Translations under genes and position numbers: made by a program
Source of the DNA: Nonomuraea coxensis DSM 45129
GTDB lineage: Bacteria > Actinomycetota > Actinomycetes > Streptosporangiales > Streptosporangiaceae
DNA length: 64,000 nt
Reading direction: 5' to 3'
Assembly (NCBI RefSeq): GCF_019397265.1
Contig: NZ_CP068985.1
Location: forward strand, 558,001 to 622,000
Shown: positions 24,873-31,814 of the stretch, piece after piece
Position numbering within the stretch: position 1 is the stretch's first letter
How the letters are laid out: each line of letters begins with the position of its first letter
Notes under the pieces: generated by a model
Database searches by the model: none
Told to the model about the DNA's origin: nothing
What the model saw: only the letters and a program-made list of their open reading frames with translations

Positions 24873-25439
24873 TTGGAAGCGTTCTGGATCAGTCTCGTCG
24901 CCATCTTCGTGGCCGAGCTCGGCGACAAGAGCCAGCTCATGGCGATGACCTTCGCCACCCGGTTCAAGACCTCCACCGTGCTTCTGGGCATCACCATCGC
25001 GACGACCCTCGTGCACCTGGTGAGCGTCGCGGTGGGCGGCCTGCTCGGCAGCGCCCTCCCGACGACGGCCATCTCCATCGTGGCCGGCGTGGCGTTCCTC
25101 GGCTTCGCCGGGTGGACGCTGCGCGGCGACGAGCTGAGCGAGGAGGAGTCCAAGAAGGCTCAGCGCACCACCAGGAACGCGCTGATCGCGGTGACCGTGG
25201 CGTTCTTCCTGAGCGAGCTGGGCGACAAGACCATGCTGGCCACGATCACCCTGGCCACGCAGCACGGCTGGGTCGGCACCTGGATCGGCTCGACGGTCGG
25301 CATGGTGGCCGCCGACGCCCTCGCCATCCTGGTGGGCCGGATGCTCGGCCGCCACCTCCCCGAGAAGGCCATCCGCTACGGCGCCGCCGCCGCCTTCGCC
25401 GTCTTCGGCATCGTCCTCCTGGCCCAGGCCCTGATCTGA
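24873..25439 (+). CDS. TMEM165/GDT1 family Mn2+/Ca2+ transporter
   Basis: A 188-residue membrane protein with six helices in two inverted repeats, each carrying the family motif ExGDK[ST]: ELGDKSQLMAM in helix 1 and ELGDKTMLATI in helix 4. Bacterial members (Mnx, MneA-type) export manganese or calcium, probably against protons. The start is TTG at 24873, fixed by GGAAGAGG 5-8 bases upstream and by the absence of any ATG or GTG that would keep the first helix complete. It is preceded by a yybP-ykoY riboswitch, which independently supports a role in Mn2+ homeostasis. Confidence 0.92.
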   Translation: MEAFWISLVAIFVAELGDKSQLMAMTFATRFKTSTVLLGITIATTLVHLVSVAVGGLLGSALPTTAISIVAGVAFLGFAGWTLRGDELSEEESKKAQRTTRNALIAVTVAFFLSELGDKTMLATITLATQHGWVGTWIGSTVGMVAADALAILVGRMLGRHLPEKAIRYGAAAAFAVFGIVLLAQALI

Positions 25440-25460
25440 CGGGCCGGCCGTGCGTGACTA

Positions 25461-25479
25461 ACTTGCAGCTTACGCAAGT
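25461..25479. terminator. small hairpin between convergent genes
   Basis: ACTTGC / GCAAGT with a 7-base loop lies between the stop of the Mn transporter gene and the stop of the convergent unknown gene. It could end transcription from both sides, but there is no T run. Confidence 0.35.
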
Positions 25480-25483
25480 CCCG

Positions 25484-26278
25484 TCAATCACGGGCGTCGT
25501 CTCCTGCGTTCAGCAGCTCCGTGATGCCTTCCCGTAGCGCGGCGGCGTCGTTCCTCGTGCCCCAGGTGACGAGGTGGAGGGAGGAACGCAGGGACGCCGC
25601 GTACGTTTGCGCCGGCTCGCTGAACCCGTTCCTGGCGACGACCAGCAGCGCCGCAGGGACGGGGAACGAGTCCGCCACCCGCGCGTGCCATCCCATGAGC
25701 TCACGGAGGTGGCTCTCCTCCACCTTGCGCGTCAGCGCCACCACTTCGATGAAGACCATCTTGCTGGCGTTGCTGAAGACGAAGTCCACCTCTCTGGGTT
25801 CGTCGGGGAACAGGCGGCTTCCGCCCGCTTCGAAGACACGTCCGAGGTCATCCATCCGGCGAAGCGCCGCGAACACCTGGTGCTCGAACGCGAGCGCCTC
25901 CATGGAGTAGACGAAGCCCTCGCTGACCTGCTGCCCGCAAACCCGCGCCGCGCCGAACGCGAGCCCGACCGCGTGGCTCTGGTCGACCTCTACCAGCGTG
26001 CGTAGGCTCTGGACGGACCGCTCCTCGTCGCTCACCACGGTGGTCCGGCTCAGGGGAAAGCCCAGTTCGAGATCCAGCATGGCGGCCTGGACGAGCCTGT
26101 AGGCCTCCGCTCGCGAGGCTGCCAGGCGCGGCGGGACCGCGATCATCAGACGCCACTCGTCGGCTTCCACCAGGTGTGCCCACAGGGCGGTACTGACGGG
26201 GAAGCCCCGGTCGTTCAACTCCTGGAGCAGCCGGGCACCGCCGTCGATGTCTCGCTTCACCAGTTTCGTCTCACCCAC
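25484..26278 (-). CDS. unknown protein, possible restriction-endonuclease-like fold, partner of HEPN gene
   Basis: A 264-residue cytoplasmic protein without membrane segments. The N-terminal half is helical. The C-terminal half has an acidic strand pair, REVDFVFSN (Asp165) then MVFIEVVALTRKV (Glu178), and a later strand AALLVVARNGF, an order that recalls PD-(D/E)XK nuclease-like domains, but the expected Lys two residues after Glu178 is Val180, so it is a weak or inactive match. Its start overlaps the end of the HEPN gene by 22 bases, so the two are translationally coupled. GC content and codon use are less extreme than in the housekeeping genes. I do not know its function. Confidence 0.65.
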   Translation of the reverse strand: MGETKLVKRDIDGGARLLQELNDRGFPVSTALWAHLVEADEWRLMIAVPPRLAASRAEAYRLVQAAMLDLELGFPLSRTTVVSDEERSVQSLRTLVEVDQSHAVGLAFGAARVCGQQVSEGFVYSMEALAFEHQVFAALRRMDDLGRVFEAGGSRLFPDEPREVDFVFSNASKMVFIEVVALTRKVEESHLRELMGWHARVADSFPVPAALLVVARNGFSEPAQTYAASLRSSLHLVTWGTRNDAAALREGITELLNAGDDARD

Positions 26279-26673
26279 GGAAGCACCCCATGTCCGCGTT
26301 GGCTGATGGCTTTGTAGAGGTTCCTCGCCTCGCTCTCGTTCCAGACCCTATAGCGGCTGCTTTCGTTCCAGTCCTTGACGATCGACCAGTTGGCGGCGAA
26401 GGCCGGATCGGAGCTTTCCTGTACGGCTAGCGCGCCCTTGAGGTCGGCCAGGTTGACGAGCTTGGCGAGGTCATGGGTGTGTCCGTCTTTGACGAGCTGA
26501 AGATCCGGCATGCAGTATTGGCGGAATTCGCGTGCGATGCACACCTTGAGTCCGCACTTAACTGCATATCCTGCCAAATAGTACGCTCCCGACCATTCTT
26601 TATGATCCAGCAGGATGCGTGCCTCGCGTATGCGCATCCGCGTGATCAGGCGGAAGTCCGCTGCCGATGCCAG
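26257..26673 (-). CDS. HEPN domain protein
   Basis: A 138-residue protein. The first 60 residues (RIREARILLDHKEWSGAYYL, AGYAVKCGLKVCIA) and the segment GHTHDLAKLVNLADL are the pattern of PF05168-type HEPN proteins, small helical bundles that usually occur in toxin-antitoxin pairs or other nucleic-acid defence systems. The catalytic Rx4-6H motif of RNase HEPNs is not visible, so it may be non-nucleolytic. Start: I place it at CTG 26673, because AAAGGA lies 6 bases upstream and ASAADFRLITR is the expected N-terminus; ATG 26637 would cut into helix 1. It overlaps both its neighbours, which suggests one operon of three genes. Confidence 0.72.
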   Translation of the reverse strand: MASAADFRLITRMRIREARILLDHKEWSGAYYLAGYAVKCGLKVCIAREFRQYCMPDLQLVKDGHTHDLAKLVNLADLKGALAVQESSDPAFAANWSIVKDWNESSRYRVWNESEARNLYKAISQRGHGVLPWVRRNW

Positions 26674-26933
26674 TTCTGTTCCTTTCCCTTGCAGGCGTTG
26701 GAGAGCGTGTGCAGAGCCTCGATGAGTCCGGCCGGGTTGTGAAAGGCGAGTTGACTGAGGAGCTCTGCGAGGTAATCCGCCTCGCTCAACGCGAGGTCGA
26801 GCCACGCGGGCCTCAAATTCGAGATGGTGGGTCCGTATGTGATGCGGATGGACGGTTCAGCGGGTTGGGCGTGCCTGAGTTCTTCTTGACGGCACACAAG
26901 GGTCAGCAGATGAGTGGGGGTCGAAAAGTCCAT
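26646..26933 (-). CDS. small unknown protein, first gene of the HEPN cluster
   Basis: A 95-residue frame beginning MDFSTPTHLLTLVCRQEELR at ATG 26933 with only a weak ribosome site. It contains two amphipathic helices (WLDLALSEADYLAELLSQLA, LIEALHTLSNAC) and a basic end (NWHRQRTSA). Codon use is coding-like and the end overlaps the start of the HEPN gene by 28 bases. No family recognised. It could be the antitoxin or an accessory subunit of the HEPN cluster; it could also be an accidental frame, hence moderate confidence. Confidence 0.5.
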   Translation of the reverse strand: MDFSTPTHLLTLVCRQEELRHAQPAEPSIRITYGPTISNLRPAWLDLALSEADYLAELLSQLAFHNPAGLIEALHTLSNACKGKEQNWHRQRTSA

Positions 26934-27104
26934 CAATGCGCTGATGTGTTCTCGGCTGGTCTCTGTGATCGGATGGTGAATGCGGCACCATGTCAGGCGA
27001 TCACACGGTCCCGAAGGTATATTTCTGTCCACGATCTGTCTCCTGATATCCGCAGGAAGTGGATCCAGGTCCCGTCGGGTGGTGGTGCACCGGGCGGGAC
27101 CTAC

Positions 27105-27143
27105 TATCGATACACAGTATCGATACTTCGTATCGGCAACGTT
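27105..27143. repeat. 13-bp iteron-like repeats between divergent genes
   Basis: TATCGATACACAG, TATCGATACTTCG and TATCGGCAACGTT follow each other head to tail at 27105, 27118 and 27131, an exact 13-base period with the third copy decayed. The core also contains the perfect palindrome AGTATCGATACT (27116-27127). They lie in the 258-base gap between the HEPN cluster and the small HTH-like gene and end about 50 bases before its start. Confidence 0.6.
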
Positions 27144-27191
27144 AGTCCCTGCCTCTCGGCGGCGCAACAGCCTTTCGATACCTTGTCGCGT

Positions 27192-27425
27192 ATGGCGACT
27201 GACATCGACCCTTTGGATGCGCTCGCGGAGAGCACGCGCCGTTACCGCGAGACGGAGCGGGCGCACGAGAAGTCGCGTGACGCCGTGGTCGAATGCATCG
27301 TGACGGCGCTCAAGGCCGGCAAGCGTCCCACCGACGTGGCCGCGCGCTCGCCGTTCACCGACGCGTACGTACGGCGGCTGGCCAGGGAGAACGGGATCCA
27401 GGCACAACCACGTCGAAGAGGGTGA
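27192..27425 (+). CDS. small helix-turn-helix-like regulator
   Basis: A 77-residue protein starting MATDIDPLDALAESTRRYRE. The helix RDAVVECIVTALKAGKRPTD leads into VAARSPFTDAYVRRLARENG, a classic small HTH of a type seen in many actinomycete small regulators that begin with an acidic coiled segment. The start at ATG 27192 is chosen because it begins the conserved part; upstream codons of the same frame are antisense to the HEPN cluster. Divergent from that cluster, it is a natural candidate to bind the 13-bp repeats and control it. Confidence 0.68.
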   Translation: MATDIDPLDALAESTRRYRETERAHEKSRDAVVECIVTALKAGKRPTDVAARSPFTDAYVRRLARENGIQAQPRRRG

Positions 27426-27426
27426 C

Positions 27427-27477
27427 AGGGACGCCGCCGATCAGGGCGAGCCGGGCGGCCTGAGCCCGACTGGCGAA
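27427..27477 (-). pseudogene. fragment of an ECF41-type sigma factor gene
   Basis: By eye, 43 of 51 bases match 28292-28342 inside the intact ECF41 gene 0.85 kb away, in the same orientation. The minus-strand reading gives FASRAQAARLALIGGVP, the counterpart of the intact FFAGRAQAARLALIDGVP from the C-terminal SnoaL-like domain. No start or remaining gene is present, so this is a relic of a second sigma factor or of a partial duplication. Confidence 0.6.
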
Positions 27478-27600
27478 ACTCTGGTCCGGCGGCGGGCCCG
27501 AGATCGAACAGCGTGGTCGGCCCGTTGATGCAGTCGCTGGCGGAGCGTCGTGTCGCGGGCACAATGCCGCTGTCGATCATGCGTACAGAGAGGCAGCCTC

Positions 27601-28099
27601 ATGCCCCGTAGCCGCTGTCTGCGATGGTGCCTGGCCGCGCTGGTGATGTGCGTGCTGAGCTTCCTGTCCCTCTGGCTGCCGTACCTCTTCGAGGGGGACG
27701 GCGCTGCGGGCTGCGCCGGGCTACTACCCGCTGCCGTTCGGCTTGGCGGAGTTGTGGGACGACCTCCACTGGACGTGGCTCCGTCTGCGCGAGCCCGTGA
27801 TCGAACACATGGTGGCCCTGAACGGCCTGCCCTCCGTGAGCGCGCTGCTGTCGACCCTCGTCGCCGCCTGGGCCAGGTGGCCGTTCAGTGCCGTGGTGGG
27901 GCTGCTCGCCGTTCTGGTCGTGGCGGTGGTCGCGCTCGACTGGGTGTTCATGGCCTTCTCGTACTTCACGCTGCTCGGCTGCGCGGGCTGGGAGGGACGG
28001 GTCCTGTGGATGCTGTGGCATCTGCTGCCGGTGGTCGGGTACGGGAGTGCGGTCGTTCTGCTGGTCGCGGGGATCCTGGCGCACCGGCGTACTCGGTGA
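27601..28099 (+). pseudogene. membrane-protein gene split by a single-base frameshift
   Basis: From ATG 27601 (AGAGG 8 bases upstream) the frame reads MPRSRCLRWCLAALVMCVLS and FLSLWLPYLFEG, then loses sense. Removing one G from the G5 run at 27693-27697 joins it to the +1 frame, which continues TALRAAPGYYPLPFGLAELW and onward through two more hydrophobic helices (FSAVVGLLAVLVVAVVALDW, LPVVGYGSAVVLLVAGILA) to the stop at 28099. The repaired product would be about 165 residues with four membrane segments. I do not recognise the family. It may be a real pseudogene, a phase-variable gene or a sequencing error. Confidence 0.6.
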
Positions 28100-28135
28100 G
28101 GACTGAGGGAAGCGCGGTGCCTCGGACGTCAGGGC

Positions 28136-28999
28136 TCATCGCCGTTCCTTGTGGTCGGCGTGGAGGAAGACGATGTCGAGGTCGCGGAGCCGGTCCGGGT
28201 CGGTGTCGATGGTGATGTGGGTGATCTTCCCGTTGCTCACGGTGAACGTGAAGACGGCCTTCGTCTGGCCGCGGTGCGACCAGACGGCCCCAGGAACGCC
28301 GTCGATCAAGGCGAGCCGCGCGGCCTGAGCTCGGCCCGCGAAGAACGACGCCACCGCGTGGGCGCCCCGGACCTCCAGGGCCACGGCGTCCGGATCGAGC
28401 AGGTCGAGCAGGGCGGCGAAGTCGCCGGTACGGGAGGCGGCGAGAAAGGCGGCGACGATGTCCCGCTTCGCCGACCGCGCGGCCTCGGACGCGTCCGCCG
28501 CGCCCTGCACCCGGCGCCGGGCGCGGCTGGCGAGTTGCCGGGCCGCGGCCGGGGAGCGGTCGATGATCTCGCCGATCTCGCCGAACGACACGGCGAAGAC
28601 GTCGTGCAGGACGAACGCGAGCCGTTCGGCGGGCGTGAGCGTGTCCAGCACCACCATCAGCGCGACACCGACCGAATCCGCGAGCAGCGCCTCGTCCTCG
28701 GGGCCGGCCCGGCCGGCCGGACAGGTGTCCGGGGGCGGCTCGGGCGGCAGCGCGCCGGCCGAGTCCTCACGCCGGGACCGGCGTGCCTCAAGCATGTTGA
28801 GGCAGACCCGGGCCGTGATCGTGGTCAGCCAGCCGGCCAGGTTCTCCACCTGGCCGGTGTCGGCGCGGCTGACCCGCAGCCACGTCTCCTGCACCGCGTC
28901 CTCGGCCTCGCCGGGTGAGCCGAGCATCCGGTGGGCCACCGCGCGCAGGCGGTCCTGGTGCTCGGCGAACCGCTCGCTCAGCCAGTCCTGCTCGACCAT
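28136..28999 (-). CDS. ECF41-type RNA polymerase sigma factor
   Basis: A 287-residue sigma factor. Sigma region 2 (HQDRLRAVAHRMLGSPGEAE, VQETWLRV) occupies about residues 14-45, region 4 (LTPAERLAFVLHDVFAVSFG, IGEIIDRSP) about 120-160, and residues 180-287 are a SnoaL-like domain (LEVRGAHAVASFFAGRAQAA), the extension that defines ECF41 and replaces a separate anti-sigma factor by intramolecular control. It is divergent from a VOC gene, and the 99-base gap holds ECF41-type promoter elements facing both ways, so autoregulation and control of the VOC gene are expected. Confidence 0.92.
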   Translation of the reverse strand: MVEQDWLSERFAEHQDRLRAVAHRMLGSPGEAEDAVQETWLRVSRADTGQVENLAGWLTTITARVCLNMLEARRSRREDSAGALPPEPPPDTCPAGRAGPEDEALLADSVGVALMVVLDTLTPAERLAFVLHDVFAVSFGEIGEIIDRSPAAARQLASRARRRVQGAADASEAARSAKRDIVAAFLAASRTGDFAALLDLLDPDAVALEVRGAHAVASFFAGRAQAARLALIDGVPGAVWSHRGQTKAVFTFTVSNGKITHITIDTDPDRLRDLDIVFLHADHKERR

Positions 29000-29000
29000 G

Positions 29001-29027
29001 TGTCACATTCCTCCGTCTCGGCCTGTC
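29001..29027 (+). promoter_or_regulatory. ECF41-type promoter of the VOC gene
   Basis: TGTCACA (29001-29007), 16 bases, then TGTC (29024-29027). The reported ECF41 consensus is TGTCACA-N16-CGTC, so only the first base of the -10 differs. It points at the VOC gene start at 29099 and overlaps the beginning of the sigma gene's upstream region. Confidence 0.65.
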
Positions 29028-29036
29028 ATACGAAAT

Positions 29037-29063
29037 GACCGGCGAATCCACGCTGATGTGACA
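29037..29063 (-). promoter_or_regulatory. ECF41-type promoter of the sigma factor gene
   Basis: Read on the minus strand: TGTCACA (29063-29057), 16 bases, GGTC (29040-29037), again one base away from TGTCACA-N16-CGTC. It lies 37 bases upstream of the sigma factor ATG, giving the positive autoregulation known for ECF41 systems. Confidence 0.65.
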
Positions 29064-29098
29064 TCCGGCCCCATACGCTACGAACAAGGGGATACACC

Positions 29099-29512
29099 AT
29101 GAAAGCGCACGTGAGCTCGATCCTGCTCGGCGTCCAGGACATGGAGCGGGCCAAGCGGTTCTACACGGACGGCCTCGGCTGGAAGATCAAGAACGACTAC
29201 GGCATCTCGGTGTTCTTCGAGTCGGACGGAGCCTCGCCCGTCGGCTTCTACGGCCGCGACGGCCTGGCCGACATGGTGGGAACGAGCCGGGACGGCAGCG
29301 GCTTCGGCGGGCTTGTCCTCACCTACGTCGTCCGCAGCGAGGCCCGGGTCGACGAGATCATGGCCGAGGCCGAGAAGGCCGGCGCCACCGTGCTCAAGCC
29401 CGCCGGTGCTCTGCCGTGGGGCGGCTACGGCGGCACCTTCGCCGACCCGGACGGCTACATCTGGAGCCTCGGCTACAGCGCCCAGGGCAAGGACCAGCCG
29501 TACGCGGAGTAG
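29099..29512 (+). CDS. VOC family (glyoxalase/bleomycin-resistance-like) protein
   Basis: A 137-residue protein with the paired beta-alpha-beta-beta-beta modules of the vicinal-oxygen-chelate fold: VSSILLGVQDMERAKRFYTD starts the first, VLTYVVRSEARVDEIMAEAE the second, and GGYGGTFADPDGYIWSLGYS is the closing metal-side strand. Members bind a metal and small molecules or act as isomerases, dioxygenases or drug-binding proteins. It is divergent from the ECF41 sigma factor and has its own ECF41-like promoter, so it is probably the sigma factor's target. Confidence 0.85.
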   Translation: MKAHVSSILLGVQDMERAKRFYTDGLGWKIKNDYGISVFFESDGASPVGFYGRDGLADMVGTSRDGSGFGGLVLTYVVRSEARVDEIMAEAEKAGATVLKPAGALPWGGYGGTFADPDGYIWSLGYSAQGKDQPYAE

Positions 29513-29754
29513 CCCGTCAAGGACCACGTCGTGAAGTTCCGCGCCCTCGCCGAGCCGCCCGAACCCATACGAGGGCTGGAAGTCCGCCCGAGGTAGTGGA
29601 CGTGCTCGGCGCAGCCGCCACCTGCTCGGCCTCAGAAAGGCCGGCCGGGCGGCGCCGGTGTAGCGACCGGTGACGAGGTCGGTGTCGAGCTGGAGCTCGA
29701 CACCGAGCCGCGCGTAGTCGCCGAGCCCCCTGACCTCGCCCCGAGCCCTGGACG
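29513..29754. other. 242-base stretch without an intact gene
   Basis: The minus-strand frame here reads as coding-like (GLGDYARLGVELQLDTDLVT, GRYTGAARPAFL) but has no start and runs into noise, and on the plus strand the piece VVKFRALAEPPEPIRG also looks protein-like. I take it to be decayed coding sequence of unidentified origin. Confidence 0.3.
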
Positions 29755-30549
29755 TCAGTGGCCTTGCACGTCGAAGACGACCTTGGAGAAGTCGCGGGCA
29801 GCGAGGTGGTCCCGGCGTACGCCCCAGATGATGTGCGCCCCGTCTCCCCAGATCATGTGGTCCGTCTCGTCCAGTTGCAGGAGCAGCACCCACTGGCGGG
29901 CCTCGGCGTAGAACGACTCCTCGCCGTACCAGCCCGCGCCCTGACGTTCGGCGGCAACGGCCTCGAACGGCACCTGCAGAACCATGGCGTGGCCGCCGAC
30001 CTGGTGCCGTGAGCCATGGTGGCGCCGCTCGTACTCGCCGACCACTTCCATGAACTCCCGGCCGTCCGACACCTGCCTCCACACCGCCTCGAACGCCGCC
30101 AAATCGCCGCCGAAGGCTTCAGCGAGCTCCGGCTGGACATTGTCCGGCCAGGTGAGTACGGTTCGCGCGGTGAGCGGCTCCTCCGGATGAGCCCAGCCTT
30201 CGGACCGCCGGAGCGTGGGCGTCCCGGCGGGCACATGGATCACGGCATCGCCGTCGCCCTCGAACTCGACGAAGAACAGCAGCGCGCCATCCTCGGGCAG
30301 CTCGATGTCGACCTCGTAGGCGGCGAGGCGCGCGCAGTCGAGGGTGGCCACGAGCGACAGCGGCCGCGCACTCGGACCGACCGGCCAAGGCACACCTTCC
30401 GGCAGGTCCGCGGCTCCACCCAGCCGCCCGACCACCGGCTGGTCATCCTGGGCGACGGACAGCTGGATCGCCGGACGCAACAGCGCGAGCAGTTGGTCGG
30501 CGGTGCCGGCGGGCAGATGGGCCCGGGCGAGGTCGGCGAAGGTCGTCAT
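29755..30549 (-). CDS. DUF1963 family (YwqG-like) protein
   Basis: A 264-residue cytoplasmic protein. The hallmarks of DUF1963 are present: RLGGAADLPEGVPWPVGP early, RPLSLVATLDCARLA and a long central region with ALLFFVEFEGD, and a C-terminal WVLLLQLDETDHMIWGDGAH followed by IIWGVRRDHLAARDFS. The fold is known but the function is not; family members turn up near toxin and polymorphic systems as well as alone. Start at ATG 30549 is the one that begins the conserved domain; 182 bases separate it from the divergent AbiEi-like gene. Confidence 0.85.
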   Translation of the reverse strand: MTTFADLARAHLPAGTADQLLALLRPAIQLSVAQDDQPVVGRLGGAADLPEGVPWPVGPSARPLSLVATLDCARLAAYEVDIELPEDGALLFFVEFEGDGDAVIHVPAGTPTLRRSEGWAHPEEPLTARTVLTWPDNVQPELAEAFGGDLAAFEAVWRQVSDGREFMEVVGEYERRHHGSRHQVGGHAMVLQVPFEAVAAERQGAGWYGEESFYAEARQWVLLLQLDETDHMIWGDGAHIIWGVRRDHLAARDFSKVVFDVQGH

Positions 30550-30731
30550 GCTCGGAGATCGTGCCACTGTGCACCGACATCCAGTCCCCTTGGCGAGGTT
30601 TGTCCAGGTAGCGGAGCTCTCGGGAGCGCCACATCGGAAACTGTCTCCGGCTGTTGTTCGGTGAATCCACATCTTCCGTCGTCAGCGGAGTTAGGATTTT
30701 TCCCGAACGTCGAGGGACATGGAGAGCACCA

Positions 30732-31814
30732 ATGGAGGCGGGACCACAGCCACGGAATGAGGTCGAGCTCTTGCGAGCCGGAATGGCCGTGCTGGGTGAC
30801 CGGCTGCCAGCCGGATGGGACCTCCAACCTCTGAGCCTACGAGCTCCCGATGTCCGCTTCGGCGCTCTGTGGAAGGTGACAGCACCGGATGGAACCTCGG
30901 TCGTGCTGGTGGTGGAAGTCAAGCGCGTGGTGGAGAGACGCGACACGGCCGCGCTGCGCCAGCAGCTGAACGCGGCGGTGGATGAGCATCCCGGCGGCCA
31001 TGCGGTTGTCGTCTCCCGCTACCTGTCGCCGCCCGTGCGCGAACGGCTGTCGGCGGCCGGCCTGTCCTACATAGACGCGACAGGGAACATCACCCTGAAT
31101 GTCTCCCGGCCCGGTCTCTACATCGCGGACCGAGGGGCCGACCATGACCCGTGGCGCGGTCCTGGGAGACCGCGCGGAACGTTGAAGGGCGCTCCCGCAG
31201 CGAAGATCGTACGTGCGCTGCTGGACCACGAGAGATCGTGGGCGATCCGTGAGCTGATCGACGTCGCTGAGGTGTCCACTGGGTCGACCTACCGGGTGAT
31301 CGAGTTTCTGGAGGGTGAGAACCTGGCAAGTCGGACGAGCTCGGGTGCAGTCGTAGTTCCCGACTGGATTGCGCTGCTGCGGCGTTGGAGCGAGGACTAC
31401 GGATTCGTACGAAGCAGCCGCGTCACACGGTGGATAGCACCGAGAGGCCTGCCCAACCTCATACGGCGGGCGGTCGACAACCCCACCCGGTACGCCGTGA
31501 CCGGGACCCTGGCCGCAGCCAACTGGGCTCCCTATGCTCCAGCCCGCTCCGCCATGATCTACACGTCGGACGCTGAGCACACCGCGGGACTCTGGGAACT
31601 TCGCCCTGCTGATGCCGGCGCGAACGTGATGTTGGCCGAGCCTGAGAGCGACGTCGTCTTCACTCGCACCCTTACCGACACTTCCGGTCTCACGATCGCA
31701 GCACCGCCCCAAGTCGCCGTCGATCTGATGACAGGTCCTGGACGCAGCCCCTCTGAAGCCGAAGAACTCATCGAATGGATGGCGCGACATGAATCCGCCT
31801 GGCGTAAGCAGTAG
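30732..31814 (+). CDS. AbiEi-like protein with PD-(D/E)XK-type domain and winged helix
   Basis: A 360-residue protein. Residues 30-130 look like a nuclease-fold domain: P39-D40 (RAPDVRFG), then VVEVKR with E62-x-K64, then a helix with QQLN, the spacing of a PD-(D/E)XK active site, closing with GLSYIDATGNITL. Residues 150-225 are a winged helix (AAKIVRALLDHERSWAIREL, VAEVSTGSTYRVIEFLEGE), and the rest is a beta-rich domain (GTLAAANWAPYAPARSAMIY). This architecture matches AbiEi-type antitoxin or regulator proteins, some with a retained nuclease core. GGAGAG lies 7 bases before ATG 30732. It overlaps the nucleotidyltransferase gene by 26 bases. Confidence 0.78.
   Translation: MEAGPQPRNEVELLRAGMAVLGDRLPAGWDLQPLSLRAPDVRFGALWKVTAPDGTSVVLVVEVKRVVERRDTAALRQQLNAAVDEHPGGHAVVVSRYLSPPVRERLSAAGLSYIDATGNITLNVSRPGLYIADRGADHDPWRGPGRPRGTLKGAPAAKIVRALLDHERSWAIRELIDVAEVSTGSTYRVIEFLEGENLASRTSSGAVVVPDWIALLRRWSEDYGFVRSSRVTRWIAPRGLPNLIRRAVDNPTRYAVTGTLAAANWAPYAPARSAMIYTSDAEHTAGLWELRPADAGANVMLAEPESDVVFTRTLTDTSGLTIAAPPQVAVDLMTGPGRSPSEAEELIEWMARHESAWRKQ

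Noticed and set aside
26667..27191. N-terminal 175 codons of a plus-strand frame leading into the small HTH gene
   Set aside because: They are antisense to the HEPN cluster, contain no recognisable domain, and the conserved part starts at the ATG at 27192.
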